Source of the DNA: Sphingobium scionense
GTDB lineage: Bacteria; Pseudomonadota; Alphaproteobacteria; Sphingomonadales; Sphingomonadaceae
Assembly: GCF_014197035.1 (NCBI RefSeq)
Contig: NZ_JACIEU010000007.1
Span: 1-64,000, forward strand
Direction of reading: 5' to 3'
Length of the DNA: 64,000 nt
The notes beneath the pieces were generated by a model that ran no database searches, had not been told where the DNA came from, and saw nothing but the letters and a program-made list of their open reading frames with translations. Both the position numbers and the translations under genes were made by a program. This document shows, piece by piece, positions 46,821 through 56,019 of this stretch. Each line of letters begins with the position of its first letter. The stretch's first letter is position 1.

Positions 46821-49448
46821 TTACAGCGTGCGTGCGCGCTCTTCGACTTCGAACAGTTCGAGCGTATCGCCCGGCTTGATGTCGTTGGTGTCCTGCAGGA
46901 CCGCACCGCATTCCATGCCGGCGCGCACTTCGGACACATCGTCCTTGAAGCGACGCAGCGACGCGATATGGGTGCGCGACACGATGACATCGTCGCGGGT
47001 GAGGCGCGCGTTGAGCCCCTTGCGGATGATGCCGTCGAGGACGAGCAGACCAGCCGCCTTGTCCTTCTTGCCGGCCGGGAAGACCTGCAGCACCTCGGCG
47101 CGGCCGACGATCGTCTCGATCCGTTCGGGGGCGAGCTGGCCAGCCATTTCGCCACGAACTTCCTCAAGCAGGTCGTAGATCACGTCATAATAGCGCAGGC
47201 TGATCTTCTCGCGCTCGGCGAGCTGACGGGCCTTGGCATTGGGACGCACGTTGAAGCCGATCAGCGGCGCGCGGCTGGCAGCAGCCAGGGTAACGTCGCT
47301 CTCGGTGATCGCACCGACGCCCGAATGCAGGATGCGGACCTTGATCTCGTCGGTCGAGATCTTGTTGAGTGACGACACGATCGCTTCGACCGAACCCTGC
47401 ACGTCGCCCTTCACCACCACCGGATATTCGATGACCTTGGTGTTCAGCGCCGAGAACATATGCTCGAAGCTGGTGGGGGCAGCCGTGGTGCGCTTCTTGG
47501 TCGCCTGTTCCTGGCGATAGGCAGCGACTTCGCGGGCGCGGGCTTCATTCTCGACGACGGTGAGCTGGTCACCGGCCATCGGCACGCCCGAAAGACCCAG
47601 GATCTCGACCGGGGTCGAGGGACCGGCGACCTTAACCTGCTGGCCCTTGTCGTTGATCATCGCGCGAACCTTGCCGCTTTCCGAACCGATGACGAAGGTG
47701 TCGCCGATCTTCAGCGTGCCCTTGCGGACGAGGACGGTCGCGACGGCGCCGCGGCCCTTGTCGAGCTGTGCCTCGATCACATTGCCTTCGGCATCGCGAT
47801 CGGGGTTGGCGGTCAGCTCCATGACTTCTGCCTGGAGCAGGATCTTCTCGATCAGTTCGTCAAGGCCGGTCTTCTTGAGCGCCGAAACCTCGACGTCCTG
47901 GACGTCGCCGCCCATGTCCTCGACCACGATTTCCTCGCTCAGCAGGCGCTCGCGCACCTTCTGCGGATTGGCTTCGGGCTTGTCGCACTTGTTGATCGCA
48001 ACGATCATCGGCACGCCGGCGGCCTTGGTGTGGTTGATGGCTTCGATCGTCTGCGGCATCAGGCCGTCATCGGCCGCCACCACCAGGATGACGATGTCGG
48101 TGACATTGGCGCCACGGGCACGCATTTCCGAGAAGGCCTCATGGCCCGGCGTGTCGAGGAAGGTGATGACGTCACCCTTCTTCGTCGTCACCTGATAGGC
48201 GCCGATATGCTGGGTGATGCCGCCGCTTTCGCCCGCGACCACATCGGTCCCGCGCAGCGCGTCGAGCAGCGAGGTCTTGCCATGGTCGACATGGCCCATG
48301 ATCGTCACGACCGGGGCACGCGGCTTCAGCGCTTCAGGCGCGTCGACCTCACCTTCCATGCCGATTTCGACGTCGGCATCCGACACGCGCTGGATGCGGT
48401 GGCCGAATTCCTCGACCAGCAGCTCCGCCGTATCCTGATCGATCGGCTGGTTGAGCGTGACGGCCGTGCCCATCTTGAACAGCGCCTTGACCAGGTCCGC
48501 GCCCTTTTCGGCCATACGGTTGGCCAGTTCCTGCACGGTGATGCTTTCGGGCACCACGACGTCGCGGCTCTGCTTTTCGCGCGGCTGGCTGCCGCCCGAA
48601 TAATGGGCACGGCGTTCCTTTTCACGGGCACGCTTCAGCGCGGCGAGGCTGCGCGCACGCGCGCTGTCGTCATCGGCCAGCGCCTTGGTGACGGTGAGCT
48701 TGCCCGACTGGCGACGATTGTCGTCGTTGCGCTTGGTGCGATCCGGCTTGGCCGGTTCGGGACGCTTGACCGGGGCCACGGGCGTAAAGCGACGCGGCGG
48801 CGGCATGGTCGAACTGGTCGTGGCCGGTGCGGCGGGCGCAGCCGGGGCCGCAGCAGCGACGGGTTCGGCAGCAGCAGGAGCCGCCGCCGCTTCGACCGGC
48901 GCAGCCGGCTTGGCGGCTTCCGCGGTCTTGGCCTGCTCGGCCGCTTCCACGGCCTTGGCCGCTTCGACTTCGGCATTTTCGGCCGCCTGACGATTTTCCT
49001 CGGCGCGGCGCTTTTCTTCCTCGCTGGCGGCAAGGCGCGCAGCATCCTCACGACGGCGCGCATCTTCCAGCGCGGTCATGCGGGCTTCCTCGGCCTCGCG
49101 CAGCAGCTTGGCCTGCAGTTCCTGACGCGACATCAGGCTCTGCGGCGGTGTCTGGCGCACCGGAGCAGGCTGCGGCGCGCGCTGCTGCGGCGCAGGCGCG
49201 GCGGGACGGGGTGCGGCCGGCGCTGCGGGCGCGGCCGGCGTCGGGTCGGCCTGAGGCGCAGCAGCGGGCGCAGCGCCGGTGCTTTCGCCCGGCTTGCCCA
49301 TGGGGACGCGGCGCCGCTTCACCTCAACCACGACCGTGTTCTTGCGGCCATGGCTGAACTGCTGCTGCACCTGACCGGACTCGACCGTGCGCTTGATCCC
49401 CAGCGGCTTGCGGCCCAGAACCGGCTTGTCTTCGTTGCTGTCACTCAT
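46821..49448 (-). CDS. infB: Translation initiation factor IF-2
   Basis: The 875-residue GTPase places initiator tRNA on the ribosome. There is a short N-terminal motif ([20 protein letters not shown]), a long Ala/Pro/Glu-rich disordered and coiled region (about 60-230), the IF2_N domain ([20 protein letters not shown]), the G domain ([34 protein letters not shown]) and the C-terminal domains. The length is typical for Alphaproteobacteria. Confidence 0.98.
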   Translation of the reverse strand: MSDSNEDKPVLGRKPLGIKRTVESGQVQQQFSHGRKNTVVVEVKRRRVPMGKPGESTGAAPAAAPQADPTPAAPAAPAAPRPAAPAPQQRAPQPAPVRQTPPQSLMSRQELQAKLLREAEEARMTALEDARRREDAARLAASEEEKRRAEENRQAAENAEVEAAKAVEAAEQAKTAEAAKPAAPVEAAAAPAAAEPVAAAAPAAPAAPATTSSTMPPPRRFTPVAPVKRPEPAKPDRTKRNDDNRRQSGKLTVTKALADDDSARARSLAALKRAREKERRAHYSGGSQPREKQSRDVVVPESITVQELANRMAEKGADLVKALFKMGTAVTLNQPIDQDTAELLVEEFGHRIQRVSDADVEIGMEGEVDAPEALKPRAPVVTIMGHVDHGKTSLLDALRGTDVVAGESGGITQHIGAYQVTTKKGDVITFLDTPGHEAFSEMRARGANVTDIVILVVAADDGLMPQTIEAINHTKAAGVPMIVAINKCDKPEANPQKVRERLLSEEIVVEDMGGDVQDVEVSALKKTGLDELIEKILLQAEVMELTANPDRDAEGNVIEAQLDKGRGAVATVLVRKGTLKIGDTFVIGSESGKVRAMINDKGQQVKVAGPSTPVEILGLSGVPMAGDQLTVVENEARAREVAAYRQEQATKKRTTAAPTSFEHMFSALNTKVIEYPVVVKGDVQGSVEAIVSSLNKISTDEIKVRILHSGVGAITESDVTLAAASRAPLIGFNVRPNAKARQLAEREKISLRYYDVIYDLLEEVRGEMAGQLAPERIETIVGRAEVLQVFPAGKKDKAAGLLVLDGIIRKGLNARLTRDDVIVSRTHIASLRRFKDDVSEVRAGMECGAVLQDTNDIKPGDTLELFEVEERARTL

Positions 49449-49457
49449 CGACTATGT

Positions 49458-50171
49458 TTAACCCTTCACATCATCTTCAGCCGGCGCAGCCGCCGACGCA
49501 TCATTCCATGCAGCCTCATGCGCCTGCGCATCGGCGGAGTCCTGCTCCCCATGCACCGGCGCCCCGGTAGCGCATCCCAGATAGCTTTCCAAGCGGCCCA
49601 AAGCCGCACGCAGGCGCACTGTCGCCCGCGAGTCGGTCACCGCGATATGGACGACATTGTCGCGCCCCATTGCCATAGATAGGGCGTGCCGGTCCACAGG
49701 CAAGACGATGCCCGCAAGATCCGTGCCTTCCGCTTCCTGTCCCACGCGCAAGGCCTGGTCCAGTTTTCGATTGCCGTCCGTACCCGCATCGGCGGCATGG
49801 AGCAGCATTTTCACCATGCCCTTGCGGCATGCGACGTCGATCTTTTCCGATCCGGTCAGCAGCATGGAGGCGCGTGCCTCCAGCCCCAGGCGGCTGAGCA
49901 GATCCTGCCGCAGCCCTGCCTCCACAAGATCGGGAAGATCGACGGGAATTTCAAGAGCGCCTTCCTTGAAGGCGCGGGCGAGTGCGCCCTTTAGCTTGCC
50001 CTTGACCAGCGCCGTTTCCAGCTCGGCCCGCGACACGCCGATCCAGGCGCCCCGACCCGGCGCCTTGGCACGGATGTCGGGAAGCACCTGCCCTTCAGGC
50101 CCGATGGCCAGGCGGATCAGCGTTTCGGGATCGGCACGGTCGCCGCTCAATATGCATTTGCGTTCGGTCAT
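49458..50171 (-). CDS. YlxR-domain RNA-binding protein fused to an L7Ae-like domain
   Basis: The 237-residue protein begins with the DUF448/YlxR domain (KCILSGDRADPETLIRLAIG, KAPGRGAWIGVSRAELETAL) and continues with an L7Ae/L30e-like region (LEARASMLLTGSEKIDVACR, followed by the MVKMLLHAADAGTD segment). This two-domain form, encoded between nusA and infB, is standard in Alphaproteobacteria. A role as a nucleoid or RNA-binding modulator is suggested by family reports. Confidence 0.92.
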   Translation of the reverse strand: MTERKCILSGDRADPETLIRLAIGPEGQVLPDIRAKAPGRGAWIGVSRAELETALVKGKLKGALARAFKEGALEIPVDLPDLVEAGLRQDLLSRLGLEARASMLLTGSEKIDVACRKGMVKMLLHAADAGTDGNRKLDQALRVGQEAEGTDLAGIVLPVDRHALSMAMGRDNVVHIAVTDSRATVRLRAALGRLESYLGCATGAPVHGEQDSADAQAHEAAWNDASAAAPAEDDVKG

Positions 50172-50234
50172 GCGCGCCCCTCCGCCAAAACGGACAAAAG
50201 GGCAAGACCAACGCTGTCGAGTAGGCTTATTCTC

Positions 50235-50468
50235 TCATTGGGGAGTGTCCGCAGCATTGGCGTCCTCCCTGTTTGGAGAAAGGGCGCGGTCGGCGATCAA
50301 CTGACCGCCGGCCGCATAATTTTCGGTCGAGACTTCCGAGATCACGATCTGGACGGCAGCCGCCGGCTTCCCCAGCCGCTCCACGAGCGACTGGGTGACG
50401 TCAGCAACGATCGCGGCTTTCTGCTCGCGAGTCGCGCTACCGGCCAGGCGGATGTCGACGAAAGGCAT
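50235..50468 (-). CDS. 4-oxalocrotonate tautomerase-family protein inside the nusA operon
   Basis: The 77-residue protein begins MPFVDIRLAG. Removal of Met exposes the catalytic N-terminal proline of the tautomerase superfamily, and the fold continues with KAAIVADVTQSLVERLGKPA and VQIVISEVSTENYAAGG. It lies five bases after the nusA stop and before the ylxR gene. A small metabolic enzyme there is unusual. The substrate is unknown. Confidence 0.85.
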   Translation of the reverse strand: MPFVDIRLAGSATREQKAAIVADVTQSLVERLGKPAAAVQIVISEVSTENYAAGGQLIADRALSPNREDANAADTPQ

Positions 50469-50473
50469 GGGGC

Positions 50474-52048
50474 TTACGCTTCCTCGCCTTCGAACCAGTG
50501 CGCGCGGGCGGCCATGATGATCTCATTGCCCTGCTCGTCGCTCAGGCCATAGGCGGCCAGAATGCCGCCCTTGTCCTCATTGCCGCTGTCCGACTTGCGA
50601 CGACGCTGGTCGACGCGCTTCTTCTGCACCAGTTCGTCGGTGGCGAGATCGGCGAGGTCGTCGAGCGTCTTGACGCCGGCCTTGCCGAGCGTGACGAGCA
50701 TCGCTTCGGTGAGATGCGGCATGTCGGCCAGCGCGTCATCGACGCCCAACGCCTGACGCTCTTCGCGGGCAGCCTGCTCGCGGCGGTCGAGCGCTTCCTG
50801 CGCACGGCTCTGCAACTCGGCAGCCAGATCCTCGTCGAACCCTTCGATCCCGGCCAGTTCCTCGACGCTGACATAGGCGACTTCTTCCAGCTCGCCAAAG
50901 CCTTCGGCGACCAGCAGCTGCGACAGCGTCTCGTCCACGTCCAGTTCGTTCTGGAACAGTTCCGAACGGGAAACGAATTCCTTCTGACGCTTCTCGCTGG
51001 CGTCGGCTTCGGTCATGATGTCGATCGCCTTGCCGGTCAGCTGGCTGGCGAGGCGGACATTCTGGCCGCGGCGGCCGATGGCGAGCGAGAGCTGATCGTC
51101 GGGCACAACGACTTCGATGCGCTCTTCTTCCTCGTCGATGACGACGCGGGCGACCTGGGCGGGCTGCAGCGCGTTGACGACGAAGGTGGCGGTATCTTCC
51201 GACCAGGGGATGATGTCGATCTTTTCGCCCTGCATTTCCTGCACGACGGCCTGGACGCGGCTACCCATCATGCCGACGCAGGCGCCGACAGGATCGATGC
51301 TGCTGTCGCGGCTGATGACGCCGATCTTGGCGCGCGAACCCGGATCGCGGGCGGCGGCCATGATGGTGATGACGCCGTCGTAGATTTCGGGCACTTCCTG
51401 CGCGAACAGCTTCTTCATGAATTCGGGGTGCGCGCGGCTGAGGAAGATCTGCGGACCACGGTTTTCGCGACGCACGTTCAGCACGACCGAACGGATGCGA
51501 TCGCCGACGCGAACGACTTCGCGCGGGATCTGCTGGTCGCGGCGGATCACGCCTTCGGCGCGGCCCAGATTGACGACGACATGGCCGAACTCGACCGACT
51601 TGACGACGCCGGTGATGATTTCACCCACGCGGTCCTTGAACTCGTCGAACTGACGCTCGCGCTCGGCGTCGCGAACCTTCTGGAAGATCACCTGCTTGGC
51701 CGACTGGGCATCAATGCGACCCAGGTCGATCGCGGGCAGCGGATCGACGATGAAGTCGCCGACCACAGCGTCCTTCTTCAGCTTGCCGGCCTGCTTGAGG
51801 TCGACCTGCTTGAAATAATCCTCAACCACCTCGACGACTTCGACGACGCGCCACAGGCGCAGGTCGCCGCTGTCCGGGTCCAGCTTGGCACGGATGTCGT
51901 TCTCGGCACCATAACGGGCACGGGCGGCGCGCTGGATCGCATCTTCCATCGCCTCGATGACGATCGCCTTGTCGATCATCTTCTCGCTGGCGACGCTGTT
52001 GGCGATCGCGATCAGCTCGGCCTTATTGGCGGAAATGGCGTTGGCCAT
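50474..52048 (-). CDS. nusA: Transcription termination/antitermination factor NusA
   Basis: The 524-residue protein has an N-terminal RNA-polymerase-binding domain (IANSVASEKMIDKAIVIEAM), an S1 domain (VGEIITGVVKSVEFGHVVVN), two KH domains (GSRVQAVVQEMQGEKIDIIP, LAIGRRGQNVRLASQLTG) and C-terminal helix-hairpin-helix repeats. The ATG at 52048 is chosen, because residues from the earlier in-frame start lack family character. It follows rimP by 13 bases. Confidence 0.97.
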   Translation of the reverse strand: MANAISANKAELIAIANSVASEKMIDKAIVIEAMEDAIQRAARARYGAENDIRAKLDPDSGDLRLWRVVEVVEVVEDYFKQVDLKQAGKLKKDAVVGDFIVDPLPAIDLGRIDAQSAKQVIFQKVRDAERERQFDEFKDRVGEIITGVVKSVEFGHVVVNLGRAEGVIRRDQQIPREVVRVGDRIRSVVLNVRRENRGPQIFLSRAHPEFMKKLFAQEVPEIYDGVITIMAAARDPGSRAKIGVISRDSSIDPVGACVGMMGSRVQAVVQEMQGEKIDIIPWSEDTATFVVNALQPAQVARVVIDEEEERIEVVVPDDQLSLAIGRRGQNVRLASQLTGKAIDIMTEADASEKRQKEFVSRSELFQNELDVDETLSQLLVAEGFGELEEVAYVSVEELAGIEGFDEDLAAELQSRAQEALDRREQAAREERQALGVDDALADMPHLTEAMLVTLGKAGVKTLDDLADLATDELVQKKRVDQRRRKSDSGNEDKGGILAAYGLSDEQGNEIIMAARAHWFEGEEA

Positions 52049-52061
52049 GACGATAAAACCC

Positions 52062-52586
52062 TTATTCCTCGGTTTCGAACTCGTCCGCCCCATCGGAGGA
52101 GAGCGGCATGGTAGCAGAAATCAGTGCATCGGTCAGCACCAGCTTGGCATCACTGACCAGCGCGAACGGGATGGCGACATCGCCGACCTTGGCATCCGTG
52201 AACAGGATATCCTCGCCCTCGACGCCCTTGAGCATGCCACGGAAGCTCTTGCGCCCCTCAACCACTTCGGTCGCGGAAATCTTGGCCTCATGGCCCGCCC
52301 ATTCGAGAAAATCGCGCAGGCGGGTCAGCGGCCGGTCGATGCCGGGCGAGCTGACTTCCAGGCGATAGGCTTCCTCGATCGGATCGACTTCATCCATCAC
52401 GTCGGACAGGCGGCGCGAGATGGCGGCACAATCCTCGATGACCAACTGCTTGGTCTTCGGGTCTTCGGCCATGATCTGCAGCGTATATTCGTCGCCCGAC
52501 CCGAACAGCTTGATACGCACGAGGTCGAACCCCAGGGCCTTTACCTCGGGCTCGATCAATGCGGTCAGTACGGCGATGTCCGCCAT
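52062..52586 (-). CDS. rimP: Ribosome maturation factor RimP
   Basis: The 174-residue 30S assembly factor shows LIEPEVKALGFDLVRIKLFG, the CAAISRRLSDVMDEVDPIEE region and YRLEVSSPGIDRPLTRLRDF, with an acidic tail. It is the first gene of the rimP-nusA-ylxR-infB-rbfA operon. The ATG at 52586 with CTGGAG upstream is chosen over 52652. Confidence 0.95.
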   Translation of the reverse strand: MADIAVLTALIEPEVKALGFDLVRIKLFGSGDEYTLQIMAEDPKTKQLVIEDCAAISRRLSDVMDEVDPIEEAYRLEVSSPGIDRPLTRLRDFLEWAGHEAKISATEVVEGRKSFRGMLKGVEGEDILFTDAKVGDVAIPFALVSDAKLVLTDALISATMPLSSDGADEFETEE

Positions 52587-52686
52587 GGATACTCCAGAAA
52601 ATAATATAGGTGCTTGTCGCCGCCGCAGACATTCCGTCTGCGACCCTGACATGTGTAACGATGTAAGGAAGCGAGTTCCATATAGG

Positions 52687-52711
52687 CATGTTGCAAATGG
52701 GCTGCAACATG
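52687..52711. promoter_or_regulatory. Inverted repeat upstream of the rimP-nusA operon
   Basis: CATGTTGCA-N7-TGCAACATG is perfect, 101 bases before rimP. No T tract follows on either strand, so it is more likely an operator or leader hairpin than a terminator. Confidence 0.5.
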
Positions 52712-52730
52712 TTTCGTAAAACGCGTGTTT

Positions 52731-53576
52731 TCAGGGATCGGCGCGGCCGGTCCAGTCGCGCCACAGCCAGGCCAGCAGATAGGGCCGCGCCAGCGCCCGG
52801 TCCAGCGCATAGGGGATCCAGCCCGGACCAAAGGGCACGTAAAGGCGCACCGGCACCCCCTGCCCCCGTGCCACCTTACGGCAGCGGCGGCCCGGCAGCC
52901 CCCGCAACTGTACCAGACTGCACGGCGTGCCGGCTTCACGCAGCAGGGTGAGCGCCCGGTCGGCCAGCGCCGGGCGATGGGTGGCGATCGCAACCGGTGC
53001 CGCGCGACCGGCCAGCGCCGTCACCAGCGCCAGATAGGCGGCATCGGGATCAACGGTATCGCCCGCCGGATCGGGCCATTCACCGCGCACGACACGGACG
53101 GGCGCGCTACTGTCGTGCAGCCGGGCGGCGTCGGCCAGGCTGCGTTGCCAGCGGGCCGGCAGCACCATGCCGGTATCGGGAAAGTCGGGCAGCAGTCGCT
53201 CGACCGCCGCCAGCGTATCGTCCGCATCCTGCGGGCCATGGGCATCGAACATCAGCGACAGGCCGGACTGGCGCGCGATCTGCGCCAGTTCGCGCAGGCT
53301 GACCGGATCGAAGCGCAGCGGCGGGGCCTTCACCGACAGGCTGAGGTCCAGGCCGCGCGCGCGCTGCGCCACCCGCGCATAGGCGGCCATGATCGACGAG
53401 GGATCGCCCCCCGCCCCTTCGAAATAGCCGATCGTGGTCGCGCTTCCGGCGCGGGCCTGTTGCCGCGCGATCGCCACAGCCTGGGGGGCATCGGGCGCCG
53501 GGATGACCCGCCCCAGCGCAGCCGGAAGGGCATAGCGCGTGTCCCGCAACAAGCGCCAGGCCGCCCCGCCCCTCAC
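52731..53576 (-). CDS. Proline-dehydrogenase-like TIM-barrel protein
   Basis: The protein of about 281 residues resembles the ProDH/PutA barrel, most clearly at the C-terminal GVPVRLYVPFGPGWIPYALD and in LSLSVKAPPLRFDP and LMFDAHGPQDADDTL. The paired arginines and the E-N of the ProDH substrate motif are not seen (RALARP where RRLxEN is expected), so it may not oxidise proline. The GTG at 53576 overlaps the stop of the gene before it (GTGA), a strong sign of coupling. Longer starts would overlap that gene by over 100 bases. Confidence 0.7.
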   Translation of the reverse strand: MRGGAAWRLLRDTRYALPAALGRVIPAPDAPQAVAIARQQARAGSATTIGYFEGAGGDPSSIMAAYARVAQRARGLDLSLSVKAPPLRFDPVSLRELAQIARQSGLSLMFDAHGPQDADDTLAAVERLLPDFPDTGMVLPARWQRSLADAARLHDSSAPVRVVRGEWPDPAGDTVDPDAAYLALVTALAGRAAPVAIATHRPALADRALTLLREAGTPCSLVQLRGLPGRRCRKVARGQGVPVRLYVPFGPGWIPYALDRALARPYLLAWLWRDWTGRADP

Positions 53577-54700
53577 CGCCGCCACAATCGTTGCCGCAGC
53601 CGTTGACGCGACCAGGCTGCGCCGTCCGCCGCAAACGCCACCGCGCCACGCAGAGTGTAGGGATAGGTGCGCAACTGGACGCAATCATGCTGCGCCTGGG
53701 TCCAGAGCTTGCATATCCAGGGTTCGGCGACGCCGAGAAATTCGAAACTGTGCAGCCGCGCCTGCGCCGCCCAGCCGATGGCATGAAGCATCAGCAGCCC
53801 ACCGGGCGAGCAGGCATTGAAGGCCGCGTCATGACCGATCTTGAACAGCCAGTAGCGGCCGTTCCACAGCACCGCCATCTGCATCGCGATGGCGCGGCCA
53901 TCGATCCGTAGGAAGGAGATGCGCAGGTCGCCGCGCTGCGCGACCGCGCGGAAGAAGGCACGGAAAATCGCCGCCTGGCGCGGGTCGGTGGCGATGGCGG
54001 TGCCCGCCTCGCTTTTCCAGCCCAGTGCCTCGACCGCCACCGCCTCGTCGAACAGCGCATCGAAATTGCCCGCGTCCGGCGCCAGCGTCTCGCACTGAAG
54101 GTGGCCGCAGCCTTCGGCCTTGCGCCGGGCGCGCCGGAAATCGGAACGGCGGCCGGCGTTGAAGCAGCTTTCCGGGTCGCGCCAGCCCTCATCGAGCGCG
54201 ATATGGGGACAGGCCATGGCCGGCCGCACGACCAGCCGGCCACGCCGCCGCACCGCGCGGACCAATGCGGGGATCAGCGGCGACCCGGCCGAGATGCGGT
54301 CAAGCAGCAGCGGATGGGGCAGGCGCGCGATCGCCTTGGCCAGCGCATCGGCCGCCGCCGTCCCATTGCACAGCATGTCGCCCGGCTCATAGGTCTCGCG
54401 CGCGCCGATCATCCGCCAGCGGGCCAGATAACCTTTATAGCGGCACAGCGGCAGCAAAGCGACCAGATCGCCGCCCGCCCAGACCGTCATGATGCGGCTT
54501 GCCCCGGCGGCGATCAGATCGTTCAGCGTAGCGGCGAACAGGCGGGTCTGGGTCGGCCAGTCGGCGCGTGCCTCCAGCCTGTCCCAGGCGCGGGCGAGCG
54601 CGGTCGAACCTAGGGCATCGGCAAGGCACAGCGGCTCGACGCGCAAGGCGCCCGCCTGCGCGCACGCGGCATCGAAATCCGATACGCCGTGCAGCACCAT
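53573..54700 (-). CDS. FemAB/BioF2-like (CelD-type) acyltransferase
   Basis: The 375-residue protein has the GNAT-like fold of the BioF2/CelD acetyltransferase group (LPLCRYKGYLARWRMIGARE, CFNAGRRSDFRRARRKAEGC, GRAIAMQMAVLWNGRYWLFK, IGHDAAFNACSPGGLLMLHA). Members are linked to polysaccharide or cell-envelope modification. It is cotranscribed with the ProDH-like gene. The acceptor is unknown. Confidence 0.82.
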   Translation of the reverse strand: MVLHGVSDFDAACAQAGALRVEPLCLADALGSTALARAWDRLEARADWPTQTRLFAATLNDLIAAGASRIMTVWAGGDLVALLPLCRYKGYLARWRMIGARETYEPGDMLCNGTAAADALAKAIARLPHPLLLDRISAGSPLIPALVRAVRRRGRLVVRPAMACPHIALDEGWRDPESCFNAGRRSDFRRARRKAEGCGHLQCETLAPDAGNFDALFDEAVAVEALGWKSEAGTAIATDPRQAAIFRAFFRAVAQRGDLRISFLRIDGRAIAMQMAVLWNGRYWLFKIGHDAAFNACSPGGLLMLHAIGWAAQARLHSFEFLGVAEPWICKLWTQAQHDCVQLRTYPYTLRGAVAFAADGAAWSRQRLRQRLWRR

Positions 54701-54775
54701 AGTCCCCCTCTTGCCGCCCTGTCCTCTAGCGGCAGAAGCTTAAGAAATCGGCCTGTCGCCGATGAGGCTTGCATC

Positions 54776-54807
54776 CATGCCCGCATCCGGTGGAGGATGC
54801 GGGCATG
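54776..54807. promoter_or_regulatory. Perfect 13-bp inverted repeat between divergent genes
   Basis: CATGCCCGCATCC-N6-GGATGCGGGCATG lies 56 bases before the sugar dehydrogenase start and 76 bases from the divergent acyltransferase start. It could be a shared operator or a leader hairpin. Confidence 0.5.
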
Positions 54808-54862
54808 GAACCCCCGCCGAAAAATCGGCTTTCCCCTGCGAACATTATAACAGGAGTTTCCC

Positions 54863-56011
54863 ATGCTGCGCGTGATGGCCGTCACTCTCCCCCTCGCCCT
54901 GCTCGCCTGTTCGGCTGACAATGCGACCGGCCAGAATGCCGGCGCGACCGCCGGGGAAAAACCGTTCAAGACATCCGTGATCGCGGACTTCACATCCCCC
55001 TGGGCGATGACCTTCCTGCCCGACGGGCGGATGCTGATCACCGAAAAGGCCGGCGAGATGATCCTGTTCGATCCGAAGAACGGCACCAAGATTCCGGTCG
55101 CCGGCATCCCGAAGGTCGACAGCGCGGGCCAGGGCGCGCTGATGGACATCGTCCCCTCCCCGACATTCGCGCAGGACAAGAAAGTCTATTTCAGCTTCTC
55201 CGAAGCCGGTCAGGGCGATCGTGCCGGTGGCAAGGGCGTGGCGCTGGCCACCGGCATCTTCGACCAGGCCAGCGACGGCACCACCAGACTGGCGGACGTG
55301 AAGGTCATTTTCCGCGCCAGTGATTATGTCGAGGGCAATGGCCATTATTCGGGCCGCATCGCCTTCTCGCCGGACGGCAAATATCTCTTCTTCACCAATG
55401 GCGAGCGGCAGAAGCTCGATCCGGCACAGGATCCCAAGTCGACGCTGGGCAAGGTGCTGCGCCTCAATCTCGACGGCACGCCGGCGGCGGGCAATCCGCT
55501 CAGCGCCAAGGGCTTCAATCCGGCAGTCTGGTCCTATGGCCATCGCAACCTGCTGGGCATCGCCTTCGACAAGGATGGACGCCTGTGGGAACAGGAAATG
55601 GGGCCGCAGGGCGGCGACGAGGTCAACCTGATCAAGCCCGGCCTCAATTATGGCTGGCCCAAGGCGTCGAACGGCAGCCATTATGACGGCCGCGACATTC
55701 CCGACCACAAGCCCGGCGACGGCTATGAGGCACCGAAGCTCTGGTGGAATCCGGTGATCTCGCCGGGCGGCCTGATCTATTATTCGGGCGACCTGTTCCC
55801 GCAGTGGAAGGGATCGCTGTTCATCGGCGGCCTGTCGAGCCAGTCGCTGGTGCGGGTGAAGCTGGACGGCGACACTGCGTCCAAGGCCGACCAGTGGGAT
55901 ATGGGCGCGCGCATCCGCGAGGTCGAACAGGGGCCGGACGGCGCGCTGTGGCTGCTGGAGGATGGCGGCAAGTCTCAGGGCCGCTTGCTCAAGCTGACGC
56001 CCAAGGCATAG
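54863..56011 (+). CDS. PQQ-dependent sugar dehydrogenase-like lipoprotein
   Basis: The 382-residue six-bladed beta-propeller of the glucose/sorbosone dehydrogenase family has a lipobox (LALLACS, Cys 16) and the motifs SPWAMTFLPDGRMLITEKAG, GHYSGRIAFSPDGKYLFFTN, YGHRNLLGIAFDKDGRLWEQ and EMGPQGGDEVNLIKPGLNYG. This matches the aldose sugar dehydrogenases (YliI type) that use PQQ in the periplasm. CAGGAG precedes the ATG. A pentapeptide protein follows nine bases later. Confidence 0.93.
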   Translation: MLRVMAVTLPLALLACSADNATGQNAGATAGEKPFKTSVIADFTSPWAMTFLPDGRMLITEKAGEMILFDPKNGTKIPVAGIPKVDSAGQGALMDIVPSPTFAQDKKVYFSFSEAGQGDRAGGKGVALATGIFDQASDGTTRLADVKVIFRASDYVEGNGHYSGRIAFSPDGKYLFFTNGERQKLDPAQDPKSTLGKVLRLNLDGTPAAGNPLSAKGFNPAVWSYGHRNLLGIAFDKDGRLWEQEMGPQGGDEVNLIKPGLNYGWPKASNGSHYDGRDIPDHKPGDGYEAPKLWWNPVISPGGLIYYSGDLFPQWKGSLFIGGLSSQSLVRVKLDGDTASKADQWDMGARIREVEQGPDGALWLLEDGGKSQGRLLKLTPKA

Positions 56012-56019
56012 ACGGCGAC

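Noticed and set aside
52657..52679. Possible EcfG promoter before rimP
   Set aside because: On the minus strand GGAAC and CGTT are present but only 14 bases apart, outside the 16-17 range.
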